This document shows, piece after piece, positions 44,103 to 55,026 of a stretch of 64,000 nt of DNA. Position numbers and translations under genes: made by a program. Every line of letters begins with the position of its first letter. Position 1 is the first letter of the stretch. Origin of the DNA: Clarkia xantiana subsp. parviflora (taxonomy: Eukaryota > Streptophyta > Magnoliopsida > Myrtales > Onagraceae); assembly GCA_036873135.1 (NCBI GenBank), contig JAPTYO010000010.1:22437772-22501771 (forward strand), given 5' to 3'. The notes below the pieces were generated by a model that was given only the letters and a program-made list of their open reading frames with translations, was not told the origin of the DNA and ran no database searches.

Positions 44103-45145
44103 TAGAGTCGACAATGATACGGTGAAAATTAAATAATCTAAGGTTATTCGCACTATATTTACCGCGATGGTTAACCACACCATTAGGGAAGGTTATGGTG
44201 ATGAGTTTTGTACCCACAATAGTTATGGTTATGATTATGGTATTAAGTCCATAACCATGGTTATAACCATCACCGCTATATATATATAATATTTATACAT
44301 ATACATTATTATACTATATAACTATTAATTTTTTAACAAAAAAAATGTATTAATGTAATTATCACATATCTCAATTCCCACCATTTTTTTGTGGCCAAAG
44401 ATCCCACCATTCATTCATTCGGTATTTTGATCATTGTGTACCCAATATTGGATATGGATAAACACTCAAAAAGGTATATAGTTCTAATTATAACTTATAT
44501 TTCTTCGGACATTATTTTCCTTCTAAAGCGACTTATGATGTTGCACATGCAAACTTCTACTATACTATAGAATTGCTTTATTTATGAATTTTTTTCAGAC
44601 CACTTTGTCAATGTATACTAATCCATATATTTTCTTTCGTTGTTACAGTTGTATTTATGAAGTTAAGAAAGATAAAATCAATCGATGATGTAGAGGAAGA
44701 TGATGAATAAGCAATAATTGAGGTAATTAATTATTTTTAGCAAAACTGAGAGTAATTCAATTACATAAATATGCCTAATTATTTTGTCTATATTTCTTAT
44801 GATTAGGTTACCTCAGTCAGAAGTGATGGTCATTGAGGATCTCAAGTGATAGACAATTGAAAAAAATGTCTTTAATTTAGTAAAACAATGACATTATGTT
44901 TAGATTGGATTTCGTGTATGAAACAATGAATGTATGTTTAATTTGGATTGCGTGTATGAAACAAATGGTGTTGTATTGGTATTAATGTTTATGGTTAAAT
45001 GGTTTAACCGCGGTGAAAAACCATTGTTATGGTTATAGTAGGGAGAATCATAACCACAATGGTTATAATTATGGATATGGTATGAGTGAAAAAAAAACAT
45101 GGTATTAGTGATACTCTCACCATACTCTCACTATCGACGGCCCTA
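44103..45145. mobile_element. hAT-type non-autonomous element
   Basis: 1,043 bp between perfect 8-bp TSDs, GTTTAATG, at 44095-44102 and 45146-45153. The left end is TAGAGTCGACAATGATACGG and the right end is the inverse of TAGGGCCGTCGATAGTG. The ends are related but imperfect. Subterminal regions are rich in GGTTATGGTTATG and ATAACCAT motifs in inverted arrangement, typical of hAT transposase binding sites. No transposase was found. Confidence 0.75.
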
Positions 45146-45153
45146 GTTTAATG

Positions 45154-45553
45154 TCCTGTCTACAAAACATTGGGGGAGATGAGGGCTCCCTTATGATTCA
45201 AACAATTTTATTATAACACTAGAAATGATATTTATCAAGACAATGTTGAAGGTTTTCATTTGATGTAGCAGCGTTTCCCGACAGCTCCAGCAGGGTTATT
45301 TGGGTTTCAATTTATTTGTAAATAAAGTTCCTTTTAGATATGCCCGATCAATATGATCATATAGTTGGAGCACTTGTTTATCACGTTGTTGTATGTTTTG
45401 TTAAGTAATTGATGCAATTTTTTTTTTCCTAAGCTCCAACAACTTTCTTTGACCACGCCCTCTAAATGACCTCATAGTCTAGGATACATCCATCATAGAG
45501 TAATAACTCGTCGTATAAGGGGGCAATCATTACATTAGTGTAGAAGTCTGTCA
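45154..45553. other. spacer or LINE 5' untranslated region
   Basis: There is no coding similarity. Part of this stretch, up to 45553, may be the 5' UTR of the LINE. Its true 5' end could not be fixed because no TSD matching the sequence after the poly-A was found. Confidence 0.4.
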
Positions 45554-47463
45554 ATGCCGTCTCCTCTTCCCCCTACTCTTTCCGCAGAAGAGATTGCTGA
45601 ACTTACTGATAGTAACATCAAACTCAAGCACCTTGAATCGATTCCATCTGCCTTCAATAGCTCTTCTTTAATCCTTCATCAAGCTATGGAAGAAGACCCA
45701 CCTATAACCTCGAACCGACTCTCTTATAGAGATAAACTTACCGGAATTATACCTGGAGCCTACGAAAAAGCTTTCTACCAAGAACGACCTCTTATAGACG
45801 ACACCGACGGGGAGGAAGAAGAACTTGCTCCAACCACCGCTGGCCGGCTGAAGTTCACCACTTCTAAGGAGGAAAAAATTCGAATTCGTAAGAAATATCA
45901 AACGTCTCTTATTGTTAAGCTCATGGGAAGAAGTGTGCAGTACCAATTTTTGGTGTATAAGCTCCGAAATCTTTGGAAACCTTCTGGAGATATGACATGT
46001 ATTCTTTTGGGTGAGGGTTTTACCTCATTAAATTCAACACGATGGAGGACATGGACAAAGTTCTCAGGGAAGGTCCATGGTTTGTCAATGGACAATTCTT
46101 ATCCATTCGGCTTTGGGAACCCAAGTTTAATCCCGAAAAGGCAAACGTTTCGAATGTGGCCGTTTGGATTCGGCTTCCGAAATTACCAATGGAGTATTAT
46201 GATGCTGAAATCCTGGAAGGAATTGGTAACAAAATTGGTCCACTTCTTCGAATAGACAAACTCACCATTAATGCTGAAAGGGGACAATTTGCTAGACTTT
46301 GTGTTCAAATGGATTTGAGCAAGCCTCTTCCCTCTGTGATCGACATTGATGACTATTCTCAAAAAATTGCTTACGAAGGGATTAACACCCTTTGTTTTTC
46401 GTGAGGACTTGTAGGCCACAAAGATGAGATGTGCACCAAGAACATTTCCTCAACTTTGGAAACTGAAAAACAGAGCTCTATAACACCAGGAATAGGGGCT
46501 GATTTTTCAGCCACCTCGATCGGAATATCTGACCCGATGGCACTGGATTCCGATAGGGGGCCATGGATGTTGGTCACTCGCCGGAAATCGAAAGCTCCGG
46601 CGAGAACTCCAACCCAACGTCTACCGGTAACGGCTAGTTCCCACCCTGCAAGCTCTGCTATTTCCCCAACGGTCGAAACAGTACATAGGAGTAGTCCAAA
46701 AATTGCAAGTTTACAGACATCGACTGTGGGCCAGTCAAATCCCTCCACTTTGGGCCTAATACCCAATATTGGTGGGAAGCCCATTAAAGGTCCTTTTGGA
46801 CCTAAGCTCCCTAAATATGCTACTGAGACCGTTATTAACGCTTGCTCCACTAGTAATATTGACCCAAGTCTTATTGATATTCCTGTGGGGGTTACTAGTA
46901 AAAAACCGGACCAACAAGCTATGCATTTAGTTTCTGAACCGGTTGGGTTGCCTAAACCGGCATGGGTGGCTAAATTGAAGAATCTTCCTGCAGATAACCC
47001 TAAGAATTCCTCATCGTCCAATTGTGCCATGGACAATTCTGCTACGCCCGCTCCTTTCTCGGAGATTAATCTAATCTCTGAGCAAAATCCACTTGATTTA
47101 CCTAAAGAGTTGCAGGAGACCCGTCTAAGTGCTGGTACTTCGCCGAATCCCACTGTAATTGGAGACGACACGCTAATGGATTGCTCGGTCGGAGAACCTA
47201 AAAATAGTGATGGTGGTATTATCCATATTGGGTATCAACTGTCGGTTTCCAAATCTCAAAGACGACACCGAAAGCATAAGAGCTCCAGTCCATATCATGA
47301 TCCAAGGAGTGGTAAAGGTGAAGAGGCCATCGGTCTTTCACGTGAAAAGGGATGCGCGGTTCCTATGGAAACTCTTACTGAAAATTCTCCTACTCCAGGG
47401 ATTTTCGAAGCCCAAGTATTTCAGGTCAGTGAACCAAGTGCTGACTTGGCCACTAGTTATTGA
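45554..47463 (+). pseudogene. LINE ORF1: DUF4283 and zinc-knuckle RNA-binding protein, broken
   Basis: The first frame runs from the ATG at 45554. Near 46017 a one-base shift moves the DUF4283 domain to a second frame (PWFVNGQFLSIRLWEP, WIRLPKLPMEYYD, IGPLLRIDKLT). At 46402-46404 a TGA stop falls inside the zinc knuckle, exactly where the second Cys of C-x2-C-x4-H-x4-C belongs: CFS before it and GLVGHKDEMC after it. The frame then continues through a Ser/Pro-rich tail to 47463. ORF1 proteins bind LINE RNA in the RNP. The minus-strand 266-codon frame at 46371-47171 is an antisense shadow. Confidence 0.85.
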
Positions 47464-47500
47464 TGGCAGTAGAGTGATTTTGGTTAGCATTGCGGTTCTT

Positions 47501-50500
47501 ATGAATCAATTCAGTCAATTGAATATCACTGCACCTGATAGACACCATCTTAATGTGATGGCTTGGAATGTTCGAGGTATGTGTAATAGTGCTGCAATCA
47601 TCGCAATAAAAAACTTAGAGAGAATTCATAAACCTCAGGTGATGATCATTATAGACACCAGATTGAGCGGTCTCAGAGTTCAGGAACAAGCTAATAAGTT
47701 GCCGTTCAATAAATTTTTGGGTGTTGATGCCAGAGGACTAAGTGGAGGAATTATATTGCTCTGGAATGACTATGATGCCACTATCACCTACATGGCAAGT
47801 AGGGAACAAGAGCTCCATGTACAAGTACAGGTATCTTCGAACTCTTCTCCATGGTTGCTATCTGCTATCTATGCTAGTACTAAGCTTAAGAATAGACGTA
47901 TTTTATGGGATAATCTTAAGACTATTGCCGATGCTACTACTTTGCCTTGGATTGTTATGGGTGATTTTAATGAGGTTTCCAAGACCAGTGAGAAACTTGG
48001 GGGTAATCCCATTGATAGGAAACGAGTTGCTTTGTTTAATAATATGATTAACAACTGTAATTTGATTGATTTGGGGTTTCAAGGTAATAGATTTACCTGG
48101 ATGAACTTGTGGCATAGTGGGAGCCTTATTCAACAACGCCTTGATAGAATGCTTGCTTCTATGGATTGGCGTACTAGATTTCCTAATGCCACTGTGACCC
48201 ACCTTACTAGAACTCATTCTGATCATTGCCCATTACTTTTGAAAACTAATGGGGAGCTCTTAGGTAGGCGGCCTAGACCCTTTAGACTCGAACCAATGTG
48301 GTTTGATCATCCAGGGTTTGAATCTCTTGTGACTAATGTTTTGGAAGAAGCTAATAATTGTCTTAATACCGCTATATCTGTCCTTCCTGACAAAGCTACC
48401 TCTTGGAATAAAAATGTTTTTGGAAATATTTTTAGAAAGAAAAAACGGTTGTTGGCTAGAATTAAGGGGATTCAGAGGTGTTTGGCTACTTCCCCCAACC
48501 AGTTTCTTCTTAACCTTGAAAAAAAATCTTCAAAAGGAGCTCTCTGAGACCCTTAATCAAGAAGAGAAGCTTTGGGCCGCTAAGTCTAGAACTAAGTGGA
48601 TTAGAGACGGGGACCGAAACACCAAGTTTTATCACCTTACTACTGTTGTTAAGAGACATTCTAACCGCATTTTGTCTATTAAGGACAATGTCGGAAACTG
48701 GATTGAGGATCCTATGGTTGTTCAAAACATGTTTCAATGTCATTTCGCCAATCTCTTCACATCTAGTAAAGTTTGCTCGAATAGGAATGTGGAACCTCCC
48801 CCTCGATGGAGGAAATTCATTTCTCCTACTCATGAAAACTGGTTGGCTCGACCCGTCACCATGGAAGAAGTGAAAAATGCCACTTTTGACCTCAAACCTT
48901 TTAAAGCTCCCGGTCCTAATGGGCTTCATCCCGCTTTTTTTCAAAAATTGTGGCACTGCACTAGTGGATCTCTCTTCTCTGCTATTTCCACTGTTTTTAG
49001 AACTTGCACAATTCCCCCTGGTTGGAATGAGACTCTCATTTGTCTCATCCCTAAATGCCAGACCCCTGCGACTGTCTCACTTTTCCGCCCTATTGCCCTT
49101 TGCAATTCCATTTACAAAATTGTCTCAAAAATTCTTGTAAACAGGATTCGACCAAGAATGAAATAGCTTATTTCTCCTTTTCAATCTAGCTTCATTCCGG
49201 GCCGGAGAGCGGTCGATAATGTAGTGATGCTTAGGGAAGTGCTCCATTTTGCTAAGAAAAAACGAGGGAAGAAGGGTTGCATGATTCTAAAAATTGACTT
49301 GGAGAAGGCTTACGATAGACTTGAATGGGATTTTATTAGAAGAACTCTTTTCTTTTTCAAATTTCCGACCCATTTGATTTCTTTGATCATGAATTGTGTC
49401 TCATCTTCCTCTGTTAGCATTTTGTTTGATGGGGGGAAATTGGACAGCTTTATCCCATCTAGAGGTATTAGGCAAGGGGACCCCATCTCTCCCTACATCT
49501 TTATATTATGCATGGAGTATCTTGCTTTTCTTATTGATGAGGAGGTGGTGAACAATAGGTGGACAGGTATTAATGTGGGGAGGGGAAGCATTCCTCTTAC
49601 TCATCTTTTCTTTGCTGATGATCTAATACTTATGGCTGAGGCCACTGCTAGTAATTGTGATTGCATCCAGTCGGTCCTTACCAACTTTTGTGATATCTCG
49701 GGTCAAAATATTAACTTTTCCAAATCTATCATCTATTTTTCTAAAAATGTTTCTACCCGAGATAAAACATGTTTTTCTGATATTTTGAACATTAAACCAG
49801 TTGAGAATTTTGGTACCTACTTAGGGTTTCCTTTGGATACTACCAATGCTAGAACTAGCTCTTTCAATTTCATTATTGACAAAGTGAGAGCTAAGTTGTC
49901 TGGGTGGAGATCTAATCTTTTATCCATGGCGGGTAGAGTTACACTTGTGAAATCTGTGATGTCAACTATTCCATCCTATTACATGCAATGCACTATGCTT
50001 CCTATAAGAGTCTGTAAGGATTTGGATAAGTTGAACAGGAACTTTGTTTGGGGTAGTACTGACCAAAAGAAAAGAATACACCTTGTTGGTTGGGAAGAAA
50101 TTACCAAACCGCTTGCTTCTGGTGGATTAGGTATTCAAACCTCTGAAATGAGAAATAAAGCCCTTCTTGGTGGATTAGTGTGGAGACTTAAGACTACCCG
50201 GGCCCCTTGGTCAGACCTTCTTACCAATCGACTTCCTAGACAATTCACTTCACCTGCTGCACGCACCCCCTGTAACTGGAGGGCCATCCAAGAAGGGTTT
50301 AACACTCTGCAATTGGGGCTAGGGTGGGCGATTGCAAATGGGAATGATGTTAATCTGTGGGATGACATTTGGATTAAAGATAAACCCCTAAGATTGCATG
50401 TGCAAGGTCCTCTTTTGGCTCATGAATACGATTGGAAAGTTAATGATGTTTTTCAAAATGGGAGTTGGAATTTGGAGACTCTTTCTATTGCTCTTCCTGC

Positions 50501-51657
50501 TGATATTATTGATTCAATTAAAAGCATTCCAGGTAGCATGTCTAACCAATTGCAGGATACTTGTATTTGGAGACTCTCCAGATCAGGGAAATTTCACCAC
50601 CGCATCTGCTTATGAGGCTCTCATTGGGTCTCAGCTCTCTCCGAATGTCTCAGATTGGAGTTGGATTTGGAAGATCCCCACTTCCCCGAGGATTCAATAT
50701 TTTATTTGGCTTGGTTTTAGGGGTCGGTTAGCCACTTGCTTGCTTCTTAACCGTAGAGGATGTAACACCAGTCCTTTATGTCCTATGTGCTCCATTGATA
50801 TCGAAAGTATTGACCTTGTTGTTAGGGGTTGTGGACCGGCAAAGCATTTGTGGGAAAATTTTCCCGTGCCAACCAACTTTAGGTCTTCCTTGGGTCTGCC
50901 CTTGGATGAGTGGATTAAGGCTAATTGTACTGAAAAAGATAGATTTGTGCAGGGTGTGGATTGGAGGACCTTGTTTTCTTACTGCCTTTGGAACCTTTGG
51001 AAGAACAGAAATGCTTTTATTTTTCAAAGAACTTCTTTTCCTAATAATGTGTTTAATGTCTCTTTTGCCCAAGCAAAACATTTTCAGGAAGCTACTGTGC
51101 ACGTTGAAGTTTTGACGTCTCTCACCACTGTTCATGTCAGATGGCTTCCGCCGGATCATGGATGGAAGAAGCTCAATACAGATGGAGCTTCAAAGGGTAA
51201 CCCAGGAAAAGCAGGCGCAGGGGGGGTCATTCGTGACTCCAACGGGAATTGGATCTCCGGTTTCTCTAGGAATTTGGGGATTGCGGATAGTCTTGTTGCA
51301 GAATTTTGGGCTATCCGAGATGGGATTTTTCTTGCTCTTAGCTTGGGAATTGAGTCATTGCATATTGAGACTGACGCTTTAACTGTTCAACAACTCCTCT
51401 CGGATGAATCCTCCTCCAATCTGAAACTTATGCCTATTATTTTGGATTGTAGGAATTTGTTGCTCCAGCTCAAGAGATACAAACTTAGGCATGTATATCG
51501 GGAAGCCAACTCGGTCGCAGACGCCATGGCTAGGATTGGAGTCCACCAGCAATCCAGTTTTATTACACATTGTGTACCTCCGAGAGATGCTCGACTTTTT
51601 ACTCTGAACGACATTGTGGGAGCTTGCGAGACCCGATTGATTAGATGTAATAACTAG
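47501..51657 (+). pseudogene. LINE ORF2: endonuclease, reverse transcriptase, RNase H, broken
   Basis: ATG at 47501. The endonuclease shows MAWNVRG, GDFNE and THSDHCPLL (47555-48235), and its usual ET(K/R) reads DTR. A frameshift lies in the A8 run near 48523-48530. RT follows with KAPGPNG, PGRRAVDN, KIDLEKAYDRLEW and catalytic FADD at 49611-49622. A TAG stop interrupts RT at 49164-49166, before the PFQSSFIPGR motif. A second frameshift, apparently a one-base loss, lies near 50595. Then come a zf-RVT region (CNTSPLCPMC, with the usual H of HLF replaced) and an RNase H domain with TDGASKGNPG, AEFWAIRDGI, IETDA and REANSVADAMA, ending at 51657. Other-strand and other-frame ORFs inside this span are shadows. 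Confidence 0.92.
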
Positions 51658-51745
51658 TACTTGTTAGACTTTTGTTTGGACCGATTTGTGTTGAATCGGT
51701 TCAACATTCGTTCTAGTATCATTCCTTTTTCTACCAAAAAAAAAA

Positions 51746-52159
51746 TTCATGTATCAATTGCATGTGCTTCTTTATGTCATGATTAATTAATGCACGCTCC
51801 TTAGATACAAGTGGGCACAAAAAATTGAGAATTCGATAATTGCAACAAAAGATAGGAAATTATCCTGAAAATTTTGTGAATATATGTTACTGTAGCACTT
51901 AACTTTCACGACCGAACATGATCCTACAAAAACAGAGTATCATTAGGAATTTAGGATGAGCCGACACGCTCGCTTTTTATGATAAAATACTAATAAATTT
52001 GTCAAATGTGGAGGAAAGAAGACAAAAGGCTACGATGATAAGTTTACCGAAATAGTAGGTAATAGTGTCGAGTGAAAGTAAATGAAGGTTGCCGATTTAT
52101 CGCAGTTTTGAGAATATAAAAATATTCAGGATTAACGTTTTATTTTTTATGAAATCATG
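51746..52159. other. spacer
   Basis: Nothing recognised between the LINE tail and the hAT element. Confidence 0.55.
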
Positions 52160-52200
52160 ATCTCACGTAGGGCTGGGGCATGGTTCGGTTTTGGGCCGAA

Positions 52201-52438
52201 CCGGTTCAGAACCGAACCGAGACCAGATTTTAGGTTCAGTTGGTTTTCTGTACCATGTAAGAACCGAACCAGATTTTAAGTCATAGAACCGAACCATAAC
52301 AAAACCGGTTCTGGCCGAACCGGTTCAGAACCGAACCGGGACCGGATTTTAGGTTCAGTTGGTTTGCTGTACCATGTAAGAACCGAATCAGATTTTAAGT
52401 CCTAGAACCGAAGCATAGCAAAACCGGTTATGAGCCGG
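52201..52438 (+). repeat. 119-bp tandem duplication in hAT element
   Basis: CCGGTTCAGAACCGAACCG starts at 52201 and again at 52320, with matching sequence through ATTTTAGGTTCAGTTGG and ACCATGTAAGAACCGAA. Confidence 0.85.
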
Positions 52439-52888
52439 TTCGAACCGGTTTTGAACCCTTTTTTTTTCTAAATTCAAAATACACACTCAAATTGATAATT
52501 CATAAGCAATCCAAAATATTTCAAAATTCAAACTACAAAGAGAATTGATCACTTCAGAGTAGAGAGTATCAAAGTCTAAATTAGAAACAATCTACTAATA
52601 ATATAAAAAAGTCAAAATATTTAAAACATAAATCTCGAGACTTTAAATGACGTCAAGAGGTGTAGCTCAAATTTCAAAAGTGCAGCAAATCTCTGGTTGA
52701 AAATTTGTATATTAAGCGAGTTAATTTATCACCTCAGTTAAAATATAGAACTATTTTTGAGTTAAGTTTCGAGTTAAAAACTAATCTGGGCTAACATACT
52801 ATACGATAACTATATAGAAGTAAACAAACTTGCTACGACCACCTATATATCCAATATGAACCAAACACAAATAGTGAAGGATCTACCC

Positions 52889-53369
52889 TATGGGTGTAAA
52901 CGAGTCAAACTACTTGTGAGCTTCTCGAGATCGGCTTGTCGATATTCAAATTCGACTCGCTAAATTTCGAGTCGAGTCGAGTTTTTTCTGATACCGAGTC
53001 GAGTTCGAGTTCACTTGTACTCGACTCGAGAGGCTCTCGAGCCTAATCGAGCTTTTTTGTTTTGCCTATTCGAGTCGAGTTAGAATTGAGTTTTTCGAGC
53101 TTTACGTAATAATATTATATATGTATATAATGAGTCGAGGAAGAGTCCGAGCCAAAAGCCTAATCGAGTCGAGTTCGACCTCGAGCTAAGGTGCAACATT
53201 TATAATTTAATTGAATTTTTTAACCTTATCGAGCCGAGTCGAGCCGAACTCGAACATGTCAAGTATGGCACCGAGTCGAGCTTGAAATATTAAGGCTCGG
53301 TCGAGTTCGAACTCGACTAAACTGAGTCGAGTCGAGTTTTCCGGATACTCGGCTTGTTTATAACCCTTA
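52889..53369. mobile_element. nested hAT-like MITE with TCGAG-rich interior
   Basis: 481 bp. Left TATGGGTGTAAACGAGTC, right the inverse of TAAGGGTTATAAACAAGCC. The TSD is 8 bp, ATCTACCC at 52881-52888 and TTCTACCC at 53370-53377 (7 of 8). The interior is packed with CGAGTCGAG, TCGAGTTCGAG and their inverse. It is nested in the hAT element at 52168 and therefore younger. Confidence 0.75.
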
Positions 53370-53665
53370 TTCTACCCAAAAAAAGGATGCAAGAGTGTAA
53401 TAATATCTAATAATTTAGGCTTTATGTAACAAAAGTGGTTCTGAAAAACAGGTTCAGAACCGGTTCGAAACCTGTTTTAAACCAGTCAAAAACCGCTCCA
53501 TATATTCCTTATCAAAACCGAACCATTTAAGAACCGGTTCAGTCAGAACCGGTTCATATTGGTTCGGTTCCGGTTTGGTTTCGGTTCGGTTCGCCCGAAC
53601 CGGTTTTTATGCCCAGCCCTAATATCACGTATCGATTGTATATTATTTTAAGAATGGAGCAACTA

Positions 53666-53701
<36 letters not shown>

Positions 53702-53927
53702 GTTCTTCTGATAGACTTTTTTTCATTTTTGAACACCCTGATGATAAAAGAATGTGCAAATTTTGTTGATACTTCTATAGAAAAAGTGTATTTAGTTCAT
53801 CAAATGATTATTCACTAAACTATTAGTTATTTTTATTTATTTTAAGTTACAAAATATTATTTAGGGTTAATTATCAAATTGCTAATTGGCATCTGGGAAC
53901 TTTGAAAAATTATTAACTATTTTTTTT

Positions 53928-54081
53928 AATCCAAGGTTGGTTTGACCAACTGGTGAAACAAGTTGTGTTCCCTGTGGGCGACCCGATGTCGAAACCCGCC
54001 GGAGACGCCGCCTTGGGGAGGACTTAACCTTAACGCTCCCGGTCCGAACTTGCGAAAGCAATGTAAATATATATAAAAAAA
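53928..54081 (+). mobile_element. tRNA-derived SINE
   Basis: A 154-bp GC-rich segment has a box A-like TGACCAACTGG (about 53942) and a box B-like GATGTCGAAACCC (about 53987-53999), the split pol III promoter of tRNA-derived SINEs. The 3' end is A-rich. Flanking 13-bp direct repeats, AACTATTTTTTTT, at 53915-53927 and 54082-54094 are consistent with a target duplication, although most of the repeat is a T run. Confidence 0.65.
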
Positions 54082-54094
54082 AACTATTTTTTTT

Positions 54095-54993
54095 TACAAT
54101 TTACTGTGGACAAATTCCTAGCTCTGGTCATTATTCATTTTATTCTAAACCTAATTATTCATGTGAGTTGCCTGGTTAAAAAAAATGACCTAAAAATATA
54201 AAATTATTCTTATCGACACAAGTCATTCATAAATATCCATTTCAAGAAAGACATTTTCCATAAAACAGTTCATTACTTTAGTTCGAAGTTCCCGATTTTT
54301 CTTTAATAATATTGTCTGCCATGGATAATCCCGTCCAACTTAGACAATATTTACCAAAGTTGACATTATGTCTAACATGAGAAACCCAAATTAGTAAATT
54401 GTAAAAAAAATAAAAAAATCAAGCTAACAAGTTAGTTAAGTACCCAACATTAACTATTAATTTAAAACTTAACTCACATTATTTTTTATTTAAAAGCACT
54501 TACTTCTGGTAGATGGGTACTAGTGACTGAATGGGATTGAATTGAATTGGTATTTATCATCTGATCTGACGTAATAGCCCTTATTATTCTCAACTGTCTC
54601 AATTACTATTGCATTTAATTCCATTTTATTAATTAATGGTCATTCAGTCTAATATAGTAAGTGCCCCCTTTCTTTTCAATGCTCTTGAACTACCCCAACT
54701 AGGGCCCCTCTCTTCCCCATTTTACCATATAACCCTTCCCTTTTCCCTTATTTCACTTTTGACCCACTTATGTGAGTCTAAAGATCTTCCATTTTTCACT
54801 TTAGTTACCAGACTTTACATAGAATCTTTGACTCTCTGATGATGATTATCTTAACTTTTGACCGAAATCCCATAAAGATCATGAAGTAATCCACAATTAG
54901 ATTATTCAAAGTAAATTTCCAATTATTAGAAGGTCGAACTTGCGGTGGAAGATATTCAATATGATTCTATCAACCTATACTAACAATTTAGCA
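54095..54993. other. AT-rich spacer
   Basis: Nothing recognised. The 67-codon frame at 54636-54839 has no known motif. Confidence 0.5.
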
Positions 54994-55026
54994 CAAAACC
55001 CGGGTTTTGCAAAACTGAAGTCTAGT
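54994..55026 (+). mobile_element. possible Helitron 3' terminus
   Basis: A perfect 16-bp palindrome, CAAAACCCGGGTTTTG (54994-55009), is followed by a 12-base linker and CTAG (55022-55025), with T next. This hairpin-plus-CTAG layout is the Helitron 3' signature. The 5' end was not found. A chance palindrome is possible. Confidence 0.35.

Larger units (their letters stand above)
45554..51745 (+). mobile_element. L1-type LINE (non-LTR retrotransposon), nearly full length, inactive
   Basis: Two ORFs in the usual plant L1 order: ORF1 with DUF4283 and a zinc knuckle, and ORF2 with AP-type endonuclease, RT, zf-RVT and RNase H. A 78-bp 3' UTR follows, ending in a 10-base A tail (51736-51745). At least two frameshifts and one stop in ORF2, and one of each in ORF1, make it non-functional. 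The catalytic RT motif is still present, which suggests moderate age. Relatives elsewhere in the genome presumably supplied it. Confidence 0.9.
52168..53621. mobile_element. hAT-type non-autonomous element with a nested insertion
   Basis: The ends are TAGGGCTGGGGCATGG and the inverse of TAGGGCTGGGCATAA, the well-known hAT terminal sequence of plants. The TSD is 8 bp, ATCTCACG at 52160-52167 and ATATCACG at 53622-53629 (7 of 8). The subterminal parts are dense in GAACCGGTTC palindromes and GAACCGAACC. A 119-bp internal tandem duplication is at 52201-52438. A second hAT-like element sits at 52889-53369, so the original length was about 965 bp. No transposase. Confidence 0.85.

Noticed and set aside
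46371..47171. 266-codon minus-strand ORF
   Set aside because: It is antisense to the Ser/Pro-rich tail of LINE ORF1, with no independent motif or promoter.
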